A DNA stretch of 64,000 nt. Source: a virus. The notes under the pieces were generated by a model. It was not told where the DNA came from and searched no databases. It saw only the letters and a list, made by a program, of their open reading frames with translations. The translations under genes and the position numbers were made by a program. Below, piece after piece: positions 9,305 through 21,306 of the stretch. The stretch covers positions 1 to 64,000 of the IMG/VR virus record IMGVR_UViG_3300046170_000148, one strand, 5' to 3'. The first letter of the stretch is position 1. Each line of letters opens with the position of its first letter.

Positions 9305-10092
9305 TAACTACCATCACTATCTAATATCGTTTCAACAAATCCATAGTCACTGTCAGCACTGACCGTATTCGGGTCGGGTGTAATCTTAATCTGTTCTATA
9401 AACACATCAGAGTCAGCAAGACCCGCGTCTTGATTATATAGGTTACCACGAACATCACGGATAACTTTACTACCAGTATCCAGTGGCCCGTGGAAGTTAA
9501 TCTTCATCTCAAAATCAAGAGTGTAGATAATTGTTCTTCTGTCTCCAACCGCACCTTCGAAGTTGTCTTCCATAACCACACCCGTAAGTGTGACAGGGAC
9601 ATCCTCAACAAAAGATGGGATATCAGAGAAAGGTTTTACAGTGACCGTATATTGTGGCGTAAAGTATGGCAGGACTTGTTCTACAATCTGTAGGCCATCA
9701 TCCTGCGTCTTTGCATATATGTTCAACTGAAATGTAATATTGTATGGTGTCGAGGTGTATAGTTTCTGTCTAGTTAGATAACTATTCTCGATTGCCTTAG
9801 ATATATTGTTTACCTTTGGGAGTTGACGAGTTGCGTCATAGGTCATACTCGTAATCTCAAACGACATACGAGGCAGTTTCAATGCGACCCTACGTTCAGA
9901 ATCCTCACCATTTACCATCTGTTCTAGTCGTGCAATAAAGTTTCTCTTCGGTGCGTAGGACAGAGGTGCTTTGACTGTAGAAATTGTCTCGCCTGCACTG
10001 TTCTTACGAAGAACATACAGGTTATTGAACAACGAACCGAATACCGATACCGCAGTTCTTACTCTCTTGTGATAAAACCAAGTTCCAAACAT
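9304..10092 (-). CDS. gp15: Tail terminator / sheath stabiliser gp15
   Basis: 262 residues (T4 gp15: 272), starting MFGTWFYHKRVRTAVSVFG, the characteristic opening of this family, with LYVLRKNSAGE and PYNITFQLNIYAKTQDDG further on. It caps the tube and sheath and links the tail to the neck. The start shares TAATG with the gp14 stop and the end abuts gp16, giving the gp13-14-15-16-17 run. Confidence 0.93.
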   Translation of the reverse strand: MFGTWFYHKRVRTAVSVFGSLFNNLYVLRKNSAGETISTVKAPLSYAPKRNFIARLEQMVNGEDSERRVALKLPRMSFEITSMTYDATRQLPKVNNISKAIENSYLTRQKLYTSTPYNITFQLNIYAKTQDDGLQIVEQVLPYFTPQYTVTVKPFSDIPSFVEDVPVTLTGVVMEDNFEGAVGDRRTIIYTLDFEMKINFHGPLDTGSKVIRDVRGNLYNQDAGLADSDVFIEQIKITPDPNTVSADSDYGFVETILDSDGS

Positions 10093-10964
10093 TATTCGAT
10101 ATCTCCAAATGGATTGGACTCAGAGAAGTCAAGGAAGTCAGACTCGAAACTATCAAAGATTGCGTTCTGTGCATCTTCCTGTATCTCTTGGAGTTGTTCT
10201 ACCAATGTAGGTGTTGCAAGGCCGTTACTTGTTTGACCGACTACCACAGCACTTGTCGTGAACTCATGGAAATTACCATCAGTCGCACCCACATGCGCGA
10301 GTCTCAGTTCGTTACCTGAGTCACTCCAGAATGTAACCTCACCTTTCATATTATAATCTGTAAACTCTTGAATGACGGTTTCGCCGATAGTATATCCACC
10401 ACCAGCCGAGTCCAGTGTCAGTTTATACTGGAATGCACCTTCAGCTTCAACCACATCAATACCTGTAATGTTCGTGTCAAAGTCTTCGTCACTGTATTCG
10501 AACAGTTCACAAGTCATACGAAATGTCGGTAATTGTTCTAATTGATAGAAAGGAGTTTCGGTCTCGACTCTCTCAATCTGAAAGATAGACTGAGACAATG
10601 GAAGATAAATCAGGTCACCCTCACGAGGACGGAAGTTCTTCTCTGTCAGTCTACTACCGATGAGTTGTTGCCATCTCTTTCTTGCAACAACAAATGTTGC
10701 TTGGTCACGGAGTTCTACACCGAACTTAGTGAACAGGTCACCCTCTCCACCAAACCCTTCGGCGTTCTCGATATACATCTCAACCTTGTAAGAGGAACTG
10801 AAACGCGAAGGAACATCGTCCAGAAATACGGTATCTTTGTTTACAATCTCGCGAGGGAGATAATAAACATCCTGTCCATACATCTGTAGGGCTTCGATGG
10901 TGATGTCCTCATACATGTTCTGTTCAGAACGGACACCGTATTTAAAATAACGGTTCGTAGCCAT
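10092..10964 (-). CDS. gp14: Neck protein gp14
   Basis: 290 residues (T4 gp14: 256), starting MATNRYFKYGVRSEQNMYED with the family motif QDVYYLPREIVNKDTVF (residues ~31-47) and RPREGDLIYLPLSQSIFQIE. It forms the neck with gp13 that closes the filled head and joins it to the tail. Encoded 4 nt after gp13. Confidence 0.93.
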   Translation of the reverse strand: MATNRYFKYGVRSEQNMYEDITIEALQMYGQDVYYLPREIVNKDTVFLDDVPSRFSSSYKVEMYIENAEGFGGEGDLFTKFGVELRDQATFVVARKRWQQLIGSRLTEKNFRPREGDLIYLPLSQSIFQIERVETETPFYQLEQLPTFRMTCELFEYSDEDFDTNITGIDVVEAEGAFQYKLTLDSAGGGYTIGETVIQEFTDYNMKGEVTFWSDSGNELRLAHVGATDGNFHEFTTSAVVVGQTSNGLATPTLVEQLQEIQEDAQNAIFDSFESDFLDFSESNPFGDIE

Positions 10965-10968
10965 TTAA

Positions 10969-11751
10969 TTATCCTACAAAGAAAGCTACAGGTGCATTAT
11001 ACTCATTGTATAGTTTCTCTTCAACTTTTTCAATTTCTTGTCTTGCTTCATCCATAATGCGTTGACCATTTAGTGTTACACCGCCAGGAAGTTGCATACC
11101 CTCAAACTTAATAAGATTTTGACCCCACTGATACTTGATAAGTGCAGTTGCATACTCTTTCATAAATGGGTCATCAAAAATTCTAGTGTTAGCGTCAGAA
11201 AGTTCGACAATAGCTTCTACAAGAATTTTATCACCAACTCTAAGGTCGCCATTTCCGCCGAGGTCACCAAAAATTTGTAATTGTTGCCCGTATCTATTAT
11301 ATTGAATTTGGGGATGACCAGTCAATTTCATATCAATTGTTGAAAGATATTGTTGCATCTGTTCGTAATATGCGAGGTCGCCAATACCAGTCGTTAAGTC
11401 TGACATATCATTTAATTTCATTTGATACTTTATATCGAAGAAGTTCACGCTTGATGTTGAATCGTTGATAGGAAGAACACGAACTATACTAAGAATTTTT
11501 TCAGCATCAATGTTGCCAAAACTGGTGGCCATGTCGATAGATGCTGCGTCAATCATTGCTTGAGTAATCGTAATAGTTCTATAGGTTCTATAACTACCTA
11601 AAGCACTATGTTCATAGAATTTATTGATTGCATCGTTGATACGGTCTTCGATTTGTTGGTCATCCACATTAATTTCAATAACAGGATGACCTAATCTGCG
11701 AAGACAGTAGTCAATGAAATCTTCTCTAGTTTGTATTCTCTCAAATGCCAT
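10969..11751 (-). CDS. gp13: Neck protein gp13
   Basis: 260 residues (T4 gp13: 309) with the head-tail connector start FIDYCLRRLGHPVIEINVDD and DRINDAINKFYEHSALGSY. It pairs with gp14 in head completion. GATAAATA (a one-base variant of the late promoter) lies 6 nt before the ATG. It is the first neck gene after the fibre region. Confidence 0.92.
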   Translation of the reverse strand: MAFERIQTREDFIDYCLRRLGHPVIEINVDDQQIEDRINDAINKFYEHSALGSYRTYRTITITQAMIDAASIDMATSFGNIDAEKILSIVRVLPINDSTSSVNFFDIKYQMKLNDMSDLTTGIGDLAYYEQMQQYLSTIDMKLTGHPQIQYNRYGQQLQIFGDLGGNGDLRVGDKILVEAIVELSDANTRIFDDPFMKEYATALIKYQWGQNLIKFEGMQLPGGVTLNGQRIMDEARQEIEKVEEKLYNEYNAPVAFFVG

Positions 11752-11765
11752 GTTGTTATTTATCC

Positions 11766-14700
11766 TTAATTAAGCAGTGTGCCATTTCTATCATACACCG
11801 CAAGAAGTCTTGTTGATGCAGGGTTGCCGCCAATCAATGCGGAGTCAGCGTGGATATCACCGGCGAAGGTTGCTTTGTTTGTAGAACTGATGGTAAATAT
11901 ATCACTGTCAGCGCCTGCATATCTTCTAAACTTAAAGTCGCCGTTATCAGCAAGCGTAATCAAACTGTTTTCGCTAACATTGCTGTTATCAAAAGCAATA
12001 GTTGTTAAATCACCCGTGTTACCATCTATGTGTAGTGGCCATGCACCAGTGCTACTACCAGGCCCACCGCCAATTTTCACCTTAGCATAACCACTAGCAC
12101 CGCCGCTTGTAATCCTTACTCCGTCAGCTCCACCATCAACAGCAAATCCTATTCTACTACTAGTGCCTGTATTACCTTTATCGGCATGGAAACGAAGAGA
12201 ACCAGTTCTAGCCATCAATTTGATGATATGGAGCGCCAAAAACGTTAGTATCTAGAAGTTTAATAATTGGGTCATCATTCTCGATATTTAATTCATTGGT
12301 TATTTTGACTATACCAAACTGTGCGGAGTCAGCGCTGATATTACCCGTGCCGGAAATATTATTACCGTTGAGGTCAAGATTGCCACCAAGTTGTGGAGTT
12401 GTATCTTCTACAACATTATTGATTGATACACCCTGTGCAAGTGATATGCTAGTCGCTGAGTCAAGACCTCCTCCTCCGCCTGCGAGTGATGTGATAGTCG
12501 CTGAGTCAACTTTAAGATTACCAACATACAATTGATTATTAAATGTTGATGTGTCACTATCAAGAATCAGTGCCTCAGTATTCTTACCATACAACCTAGT
12601 TGTTCTGTCACCCCTTCTAACCAGAACCGTAGCGCCGATTTGCGGCGGTGCAGGGTTTCTACCCCAAGTTCTTTGAGGAGCATTACCACTAGCTACTAAG
12701 ATTTCAAAAGCATTATTGCCTCTTTCTCCATTAGTGAGAATAGACTTGTCAGAGTCATAGAACGACAAGAATTGAACAGTATCAAATGACCTGAGCTCTA
12801 GTTGTTTGTTACTTATGTCATAACCGTTGGATTGACTTTTTGGTCTTAATGTTGACATTGAGACTGTAAGTGTATCACTATCCCAATCAAGAACACCATT
12901 GCCGCCATGTTGGTTTATGAATTTTCTACCATCAGCAGAACCTCTGTATCCATCCCAACCAGTCGCATCGTTATTTTCCAAACCTTGATAACCAATACTC
13001 ATAACATCATGAGTTGAACGATTACTGCCACCGCGCTGAGACGAATCAAAAGCGTCACGAGCATAGTCAAGTCCACTATCTCTACCGATACCATATGCGA
13101 CTGTTAATGCGCCCGATACGAGTTTAGAAGTAATCCTTGCCGCTTCACTGGCATATGTCGATTCAGCATGTCTTGCACCAAAATCTGCTCGGTGGGCGCG
13201 TAAGTTGTAGTTACCAAGAACAACATGTCTACCCAAGTTTGCTTCTGGGCCTCTTCTACCGCCATATTCAGTCAAGTAGTCAAATGGTGCATATGACCCA
13301 ATCTTATTACCACTTTGGTCACCACCTAAATCAGGTGAAGAAATTGCAATCCTGTCAAGAACGGTGAAGTTCATAGAGTCTGCTTCTAGATAACTAGCGC
13401 GACCTTTGACTTTCAAGAAACTTCTGCCCTTGTCACCGTCAAAGTAATAACCATATCCAAGATATCCTACATCAGTAGAAGCTCTTCGGTCTTCGTCTTT
13501 ACCAATGATTACAAGGTCAGAGTCACCACCCGATGCGTTAATAAATGCAAAGGCGCGATTGTCACCACCACCAAATGACTGGTTTGGCATCTCACCCGTG
13601 GTCGTTGAGTCCATATCCATTCTAAATTCAAGTCGTTTATTATTGAATTGAATATTAGAACGTGCATGGAAACCAGAAGAGTCATTTAGTGATATTTTAT
13701 CATTAACGAGTAATGGAGTAGTGATTTTTGTAATTCTGTTACCACTACCATCGTTTACACCTATACCTACCGAACTATCTCTAAGGTATACCGAACCATC
13801 ACCTCTTGATTTTAGGATTGACATTGGTGTTTTTCGATAGTCTGCCCAACCCCGGCCGCCGGAGAATATGTTCTTACGGATTTCAAAACCAAACCCGCCT
13901 CGTTCTTCAGCGCTGTCAAGAATACTCTGGTCTGAGTCAAAGAAAGATTCCACATAAATTGCCGTTTTTGGATACGCGTCTAAACGATAATCATAACTTG
14001 TTTGAGCGTGAAGGTCTAACCCTTGTGGATGAAGCGCCTGCATTTGTATTTGCAGTTTATCTTTAGCAGAGTCCCAATTTCTTGCTTTTCCTGCGGTTAC
14101 TTTAGCAACATCTCTACCTTCTTTGCTTCCTCTGTATCCATCGTAACCATGATTGCCGCCGGCGGCGTTTTGATACCCAATATGTAGAACTTGGTGTCCG
14201 CCGTATGGATTGGAGGAATAGTAAGCAGAATCCCAAAGCGTCTTCCTAAACTTACCATGTTCACTATCTCTACCCATCTCAAAGGCAATGGTGGTCGAAC
14301 CTGTTGTAAGTTTAGATGCAATCCTTGCCGAATATTTTGCATTCTGCCGTAATTCGCTGCTTGATAAAGCCTGAGACCATTGGTCGAGAACTGGCGCTAC
14401 CAGCCCACCAAAATGATGTCTCTTCCCATGAGCGCGAAGGTTGTGATTGCCGATAACAACGTGTCTACCCATACTCAGTGATGGGCCACGTCTACCATTA
14501 AACGCCTCTAGTATTTCACCAAAACTGTCTATATAACCATAATTAGTTGATATGGCAAAAGCGCCTCGACCAACTTGGTCACCCCCTGTCGTTCCGTTAT
14601 AATCACTAGAAGCAATAGCATCAGCAATTAATGGGGCAAAGGACATTGAGTCTGCTTCGATATAACTACCGTAACCTTTGACCTTCATGAAAGAAGAACC

Positions 14701-17700
14701 AATGTCTCTATCCGAATAGTAACCATAGTTCAAGTTTGGAATAGTGTCTACACCAGCATCAGAGTCCTTACCAATGATTACAAGGTCAGAGTCACCGCCT
14801 GAGGCATTGATAAACGCAAATGTTCTGTTTTCACCACCACCAAAAGACGCTGGTAATTCACCTGTAGATGCCGAATCCATATTCATTCTGAATTCGGTTC
14901 TCTTATTATTAAACCTAATGGTCGAAGGTGCAGCCCGCACCAGAAGAGTCGCTTAGTCCCAGTATACCGTTGATTGTAAAGTCACTATCTGGAAGATTTG
15001 ATATTCTCGATGTGACATTGGTTGCAAACGAACCACCATCAGCAGTGCTGATAGTAAGGACACCTGTTCCCGAATCAAACGCTGTCGAGGATACACCTGC
15101 GACAGATACAGTTCCTACAGAGTCAATAAAACCACTTGCATCAACCGTAAGGACTGGGACAAGTGATGCAGAACCATATGTTCCTGCCGTTACCGTTGTG
15201 TTTGCACTTCTATCAAAGTCAGCAGTAATAATTCCTGCACTGAAGTTACCAGATGCGTCACGAGTAACAATCGCAGAACCCGTGTTCGCGTTTGTCGCAG
15301 TAGTCGCAGAGTTGTTAACTTTACCCGCAGTCGAAATCGTTGCGAGTTTTGTATCAGCAATTGCGGCACTTGCGTTGATGTCATCATTAACAATTGAACC
15401 AGCCGTAATCGCAGCACTAAGTGTTACATTACTCGTTCCATCAAATGATACGGCCGAAGCGGTGATGTCACCACTAATTGAGAAGTCCTGACCCGAATCA
15501 AGGGCATTGGTTGTGAGGGATTTACCTGTTACATCACCAATCAGATTACCTTCAAAGGTTTCTGCAACCAGTGTTGCAAGACTGAATGAAGAGTCAGCAG
15601 CGTTAATAGTTCCTGTCGGTGTTGAGTCATACTCATCAAGGAGTTTCCATTTCTCGTCAGAGATGTCAAAGTAGAAACCCATATGGGTATAACCGACACC
15701 TGATGCGCCTGTGTTTCTATTCGTGAAGAAACCAGTATCAACATTTACAGGTGACGCAACACCTTCCCATCTATCACCTGAGTCGTGACCTGTGGTTGCA
15801 CCGAACTCAACCGAAATATTATCAGTTGAATGAATTTCCTGTGCGTTACCAGTGATTACAACTTTTGTAAGTATAGGTGAGGCAAACGCACTATCATTTC
15901 CAAGTGCAACAGCAAAGGTATCAACACCACCCGCACCAGTTCCTACACCATCAATACGAACATAGTAGGTCTGTGCTGCTGTCCCTGTAAAGTGACCAGA
16001 GAAGAAGGCATCGTCAAGACCCGTTCCTGTGAATGTCGTTCCGGCTTCACCAATCGCATCACCTTCATTGAGACGATAGAATGGCGCACCTTGTGTCACA
16101 TTGGATTGACCCACAGTAGTCTGACTACCCAGAATGGTAAGGTTACCATCGACTTGTAAGTCCGTCCCGATGTGTGCAGATGTGCGAACACGGAATGAGT
16201 TTACCGAGTGATTCTCTCGATTGACCATCATTACACCGTTATCTGAATCACCAGATACAACAACCCAACCCATACACATTGGGAAGTTTGGATATGTTGG
16301 AGGTGTATTTGTTTTACCGCCTGGAGTTACGGCAGATACAAAGAACTGGTCATCAGCATTTAGATTTGCGGTATTAACGTTGGTTAATTGACCCTGTAGC
16401 AACAACATACCATAACTGTTGTTCGCAATGTCGTGTGCTGCAAGACCCTGAGAATTATATGCAGAAGCACTAGACGCATCTGCAAGTGCGACAGTCGGAA
16501 CATTTTGTGCGCCCGAGGTGTAGTTACCACTGAAGTAAAGAACTGAACCTTTCTTTATTACCGAACCACTGTTATTGAACACTCTTTGATGTTCTTGTGT
16601 GCCCAGTTCAATGGGAAGTCCATTGATGTCATTATAATAGTTTAGATTCTTGTGTTCATTATCATAGAACAATAAGCCTTCACTATATGGTTGATGATTA
16701 GAGAATGTAGTCGTATCAAACTGAACATTCAGAAGTGATGCGGAGTCTGCTACGAGTTGTGTCGTTTTCAGTTTATTCTCAACACGCAAGTCATCAAAGT
16801 GTTCACTCAAGCCATCGACAAGAATAACACCGTTATTTGAGTCAGCGACAATAACGCGACCAATATGATGTGGGAAACCAGTATCAACCGTCACAGTTGT
16901 TTCTGTTACAACACCCGCAGAGTCAGGAGACAAGAACAGAACATTACCTTCTGTCATTCCACCTGTATTGACATCACGAACCAGACCATAACGAGTTACC
17001 CAACCATGTGCGCCATCTGGAATGTCCATAGTCGCAAGGCCAAACACAGAACTACTCGTAGAAGTATTTGCTCTTGCTTTCGTAATAAGTGGGTGACCCG
17101 TCACCGTTTCAGTTCCAGAGATGTATACTGCATCACCATTAGTGATTGCCGCACCAGTCTCGTTTTTCACATACAGGAATGTTTCCTGACCGATGTTTAG
17201 ATTTACGTCTGGATTGGAATTTTCGGGGGTGTTAAGTCTAACCGATAAACCTTTGTCACGGTCAGAGTCAAAATATACTGAACCCGCAGTCTGTGAGAAT
17301 GCACTGGTCTGTGGAACAAACCGAATACCTTTTGATACTGCACTATCTTGAGTGACCTTACCGAATGTCACATCGTCTGTTGTTCCGACTGCCTGACCAA
17401 TACTGATTTGACCAGCAGCACTATCATAGGTGACACCAGTTCCAGATTGTAAAGCATTTCTTGAGAGTGTGACAAGATTTGCAGAGTCCACATTGAACTC
17501 ACCAGTAGATGAGTTGTATACGAGACCTTTATTTCCAGTCAGATGCGCTCTTACTTCAGATGCAGATGGGCCAGTGTATGTAAATACACCTGATGAACTG
17601 TCATATGTGAGTGACCCGTCACCGCCTGTGTCATTTACAAGCAATGATGCCTTCGCATCACTGTCTGCCCTCGCAGTGGTGTAATAGAGGTTCGTTCCCT

Positions 17701-20173
17701 CTGCAACATTAGTTGTTGATTTAGTAGCAAGTCTAACATCAAAGTCACTATCTGCTCTTGCAGTAGTGTAATAGAGGTTAGAGCCTTCAGGTAGTTGACC
17801 CGTATTTGCATCGCCGAGGTCACTGTCAAAGTTTGCCTTTGTGTATACACTCTCTACATCAAATGAGAACTGACCCGCAGCACTATCATATGACAGGTCA
17901 CCCGATGCAGAGAACAAGTTACGAATCGTAGTTGTTGTCTGTGCATCTACATTATCAAAACGAATGTTCGTAATGGTCGCAGAGTCGAATGTTGCCTGAC
18001 TTCCTGTCAGTTGAGTGTTCGCAAGGTTTGTAATCGTTGCCGAATCAATCGTGGCATTGGTAACTGTTGCAGTGGTAGTCGTTAATACACTGATGCCCGC
18101 ACTATCAATCTGTGTCTGTAATCGTGTTGCGAAATCACTGTCAAAGTTTGCTTGGCTGTAGATTTGTTCAACATCAATCGAGAAACGACCCGTTGAACTG
18201 TCGTATGTCATATCTCCGCCAGCACTAAAGTGTGCGCGAACCTCACTGGACGATGGCCCTGTGTAGGTGAATACACCAGTGGCACTATCATAAGACAGTG
18301 AACCATCACCACCCGTATCGTTGACAAGGAGAGATGCCTTCGCATCAGAGTCAGCACGAGCAGTTGTGTAATAGAGGTTTGTGCCTTCCGCAACATCAGA
18401 AGTTGTTTTGGTTGCAAGTCTTACATCAAAGTCACTATCCGCTCTTGTGGTCGTATAGTAAAGATTTGTTCCCTCTACAAGATTACTCGTTGTATATGGG
18501 TCGAGTGTAATCGTTGTGAGGAATGTTGCACCATCAGCAGTGCCGATGGAGAGATTGCCGTTTGCAGAGTCGAATGAGAATGAGGATACACCCGCAACCG
18601 CGACTGAACCCGCACTGTCGAGTTGACCCTGTGCGTTTACTGTGAAGACAGGAATCTGAGATGCAGAACCATATGTCGCTGCGGCAACACCCGTGTTCGT
18701 TATAGAAATCGTATCTGTCGAACTATCGTAAGTGATACCTGTGCCACCGTCAAGGGCTGCACCTAAGTCACTGTCGAAATTAGATTTGGTATAGACTTGT
18801 TCCACATCAAAGGAGAACACACCTGTTGAACTATCATAGGACAAGTCACCAGCAGAGGAGAAGTATCCACGAATACTTCCGATAGATGTTGTATCACCCA
18901 ACGCACTATCAAAACGACCACGAGTATAATACAGGTTAGTCCCTTCAGTGATATCACTTGTCGTGTTGGTCAGTGTGGTGAACTTCAGTGTTCCGATATT
19001 GGCACTATCAAAGGTTGCCTGTGAACCAGTGAGTTGAGTGTTTGCCAGATTGGTGATAGTTGCAGAATCAATTCTTGCTTGATTTGAGTATAGTTTGTAT
19101 ACTTGTTGTTCACCTGTAGATGAGGAGTCAACCAGTCTGTGCCATGAACCACCATGTGCAAAGTATCCCCGACCCGTTGCGTGAACGTGTGCAAACATAC
19201 CATGATAGGTAGACGCACTTGGAAGGTCACCCTCTGTGCTGTATACGTTTCCAAAGAGAATCTTACCAGTTGTCTGGAATGTCTCTGAACCGATTGTCCA
19301 GTAGTCATTCGCCTCGTCCCACAGAAGTGACTTGTTTGCATCATCACCACGTTCAATCTCGATACCCGCATCTTCACTGGCTGAACCAGTTGCGTTAGAG
19401 TTCAGAACAATGGTGTTGTCTGCAAGTTGGATTGTCTCTGTGTTGACAATCGTCTGTGTTCCCGATACAGTCAGATTACCACCAATCGTAAGATTAGAAC
19501 CAATCGTAGTAGACCCACCAACGGCGAGACCATTTGTGATTGTGGAACTATCTGCGGATGTTCCCCCAGTGAAAGTCTGCGTTCCAGATACAGTCAGATT
19601 ACCAGCGACATTCAGGTCACTGTGGAATGTTTCCGCAATATCTGTTCTCGCGACATCGGAGTCGTTGAAACTTAATATGCCTTCTGAACTATCGAATGAT
19701 AGAATGTCACTGTTTGTCGTAGACACTTTGATACTAACAGCAGTCTTACCACCATCACTATCAATAATGACAAAGTTACCGTTACTGTCTTTTAGGTCGA
19801 GTGTCCCCAGAGTAATTGTATTTCCTGAAAGGAACAGGTCTCTCCACTTATTGGTAGAACTGCCGAGGTCATATGCTTCGTTACTATCTGGTATCAGAGA
19901 GCCAGTAAATGTCGTGTTGGTAAAAGCAAAGGTATAATCGTTATTATCACTATCAAATGTGACAGTGACATTATCGTCACCTCTAAGATTAGTTACTTCG
20001 TAGTTACCAGATACTGAATTGTATGCCAGAATTGAACCATCAGATTCATTTGCGGTTACATCCACACCACCCAAATTGGTAATGGCAAAAGCACCAGCGG
20101 TAACTCTTTTGACAGGAGTTCCTACTTTTATTTTTTTGATTTTAATCGTAGGGTCTTGATAAATAATTTTCAT
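11766..20173 (-). CDS. Giant tail fibre protein (~2801 aa), frame interrupted at two places
   Basis: Three overlapping frames (14915-20173, 12208-14940, 11766-12239) make one protein if a base is removed at the GGG of 14934-14936 and at the GG of 12212-12213. The first join yields DSSGAAAPSTIRFNNKR, matching an internal paralogous copy DSSGFHARSNIQFNNKR; the second yields YHQIDARTGSLRFHAD. The first 1750 residues carry many copies of an EGTNLYYTTARADSD-type fibre repeat alternating with DGSLTYDSSTGVFTYTGP units. Residues ~1760-2640 hold two tandem copies of a domain with GRHVVIGNHNLRAH. The end is VYDRNGTLLN. It is a host-recognition fibre by repeat type and position; the receptor is unknown. 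Confidence 0.8.
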
Positions 20174-20179
20174 TTTTAT

Positions 20180-20545
20180 TTACTTTGTTACAGATGGTGA
20201 AACTTCGATTTGACCTTCAAGTATTCTCTCAATGATAGTGTTTGAGTCACTATCAGTATAAGATAACTCAACATCATAAACATACCGACCTCTCGTTGTG
20301 AGTGTATCGGTTTGAGTGTTCGTTAGAGATAGGGTTACAATACCATCGGTAGGTGGTGTTGCAATAACAGAGTTGAACTCTAAGGTGTTTGGGTCATTAG
20401 CCGAGTCAGCATATCTTCTTTTCATTTTTGCCGTGACTGACCTATTTGTCAAATTAAAAGCGCTACCGCTGTCATGAACCAGTTCAACTTCGATGGCGAC
20501 ATCTGTTCCCTGATTAATGACAATATCTTCGTAGTTAGTTGACAT
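20180..20545 (-). CDS. Small virion structural protein (BppU-like fold suspected)
   Basis: 121 residues starting MSTNYEDIVINQGTDVAIE and rich in beta-strand patterns: VELVHDSGSAFNLTNRSVTA, TRGRYVYDVELSYTDSDS, ILEGQIEVSPSVT. Single-domain proteins of this shape lie beside fibre genes in marine T4-like phages and resemble the N-terminal domain of BppU-type baseplate proteins; that link is from pattern only. It ends 6 nt before the giant fibre ATG, so it may be a fibre-attachment or assembly factor. Confidence 0.55.
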   Translation of the reverse strand: MSTNYEDIVINQGTDVAIEVELVHDSGSAFNLTNRSVTAKMKRRYADSANDPNTLEFNSVIATPPTDGIVTLSLTNTQTDTLTTRGRYVYDVELSYTDSDSNTIIERILEGQIEVSPSVTK

Positions 20546-20578
20546 GTTAAATACCCATATAAAAACAAATTCTGTTGT

Positions 20579-20586
20579 TATTTATA
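20579..20586 (-). promoter_or_regulatory. T4-type late promoter for the giant fibre operon
   Basis: TATAAATA on the minus strand, 33 nt upstream of the ATG at 20545, inside the short gap after the 2OG-oxygenase-like gene. Confidence 0.65.
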
Positions 20587-20607
20587 AGGATTTATTCGTC
20601 AACGAGA

Positions 20608-21306
20608 CTAGAAATCTGACATTATTTCTTCGATGGTATCTTTTTGTATATCTAATGCCATATCAGACATATCTATTTGGTAGGCAACTGTTAAACGCCA
20701 ACAGTCTGTCTTTGCACTGTGATAACACAACTTATCCCAAGACTCTCCATAATGACCAAAGTATCCTGCTTTACATTGCCATCCAGGCTTATCCTGTAGG
20801 ACAACTTCTTCACCAGTCTTACCATCAACATATGAAAAACTACCTTCACCTGTTTCTGACCAAGTGAAGATAAAATTATACCCAGGCGCATTCGCGTTAT
20901 TGTGCCATGAGATAAAACCGCCTGGCGGATATAATTGAGTCAATGCATTATTCTTCACGAATAGTAGATGTCCAAGACGTTCACTATTCTCACCAGCTCT
21001 TCTCCGAAAATCCACTTCTTCTTGGGGTGTCATTTTTATTGAATGTCTTTGTTGGTCAGTTTTGAGTGGATATCCTAATATCTTTTCTGGATATCCATCA
21101 TGACCTTCGTGTAAACCTATAATATTGTCACGATACTTTTCGTTAGTGTATTTTTCACGAGTTCCATTAGAGTCTTTACCACCATCGAGGTGTAAAACTT
21201 TTTTGACATAATTCGCATTTTCGTAATACCAGAGATAATGATTTAGCGCTTCAAGTATAGTCTGATTCCTAATCGGAATATCAATCATTTGTTTGTGTTC
21301 GGTCAT
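20608..21306 (-). CDS. 2OG-Fe(II) oxygenase-like protein (prolyl 4-hydroxylase type)
   Basis: 232 residues. The C-terminal half has a cupin-like pattern: LTQLYPPGGFISWHNNANAPG, then YNFIFTWSETGEGSFSYVD, then LCYHSAKTDCWRLTVAYQI. The first His (in SWHNN), the later His (CYH) and the Arg eight residues on (CWR) fit the iron and 2-oxoglutarate ligands of this superfamily, although the usual HxD acidic ligand appears as HxN. The start overlaps the upstream glycosyltransferase stop as ATGA. Such genes recur next to tail fibres in marine T4-like phages; the substrate (fibre residues or a glycan) is unknown. Confidence 0.55.
   Translation of the reverse strand: MTEHKQMIDIPIRNQTILEALNHYLWYYENANYVKKVLHLDGGKDSNGTREKYTNEKYRDNIIGLHEGHDGYPEKILGYPLKTDQQRHSIKMTPQEEVDFRRRAGENSERLGHLLFVKNNALTQLYPPGGFISWHNNANAPGYNFIFTWSETGEGSFSYVDGKTGEEVVLQDKPGWQCKAGYFGHYGESWDKLCYHSAKTDCWRLTVAYQIDMSDMALDIQKDTIEEIMSDF

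Noticed and set aside
14928-15491. 187-codon plus-strand frame
   Set aside because: Antisense to the giant fibre repeats; no ribosome site or family.
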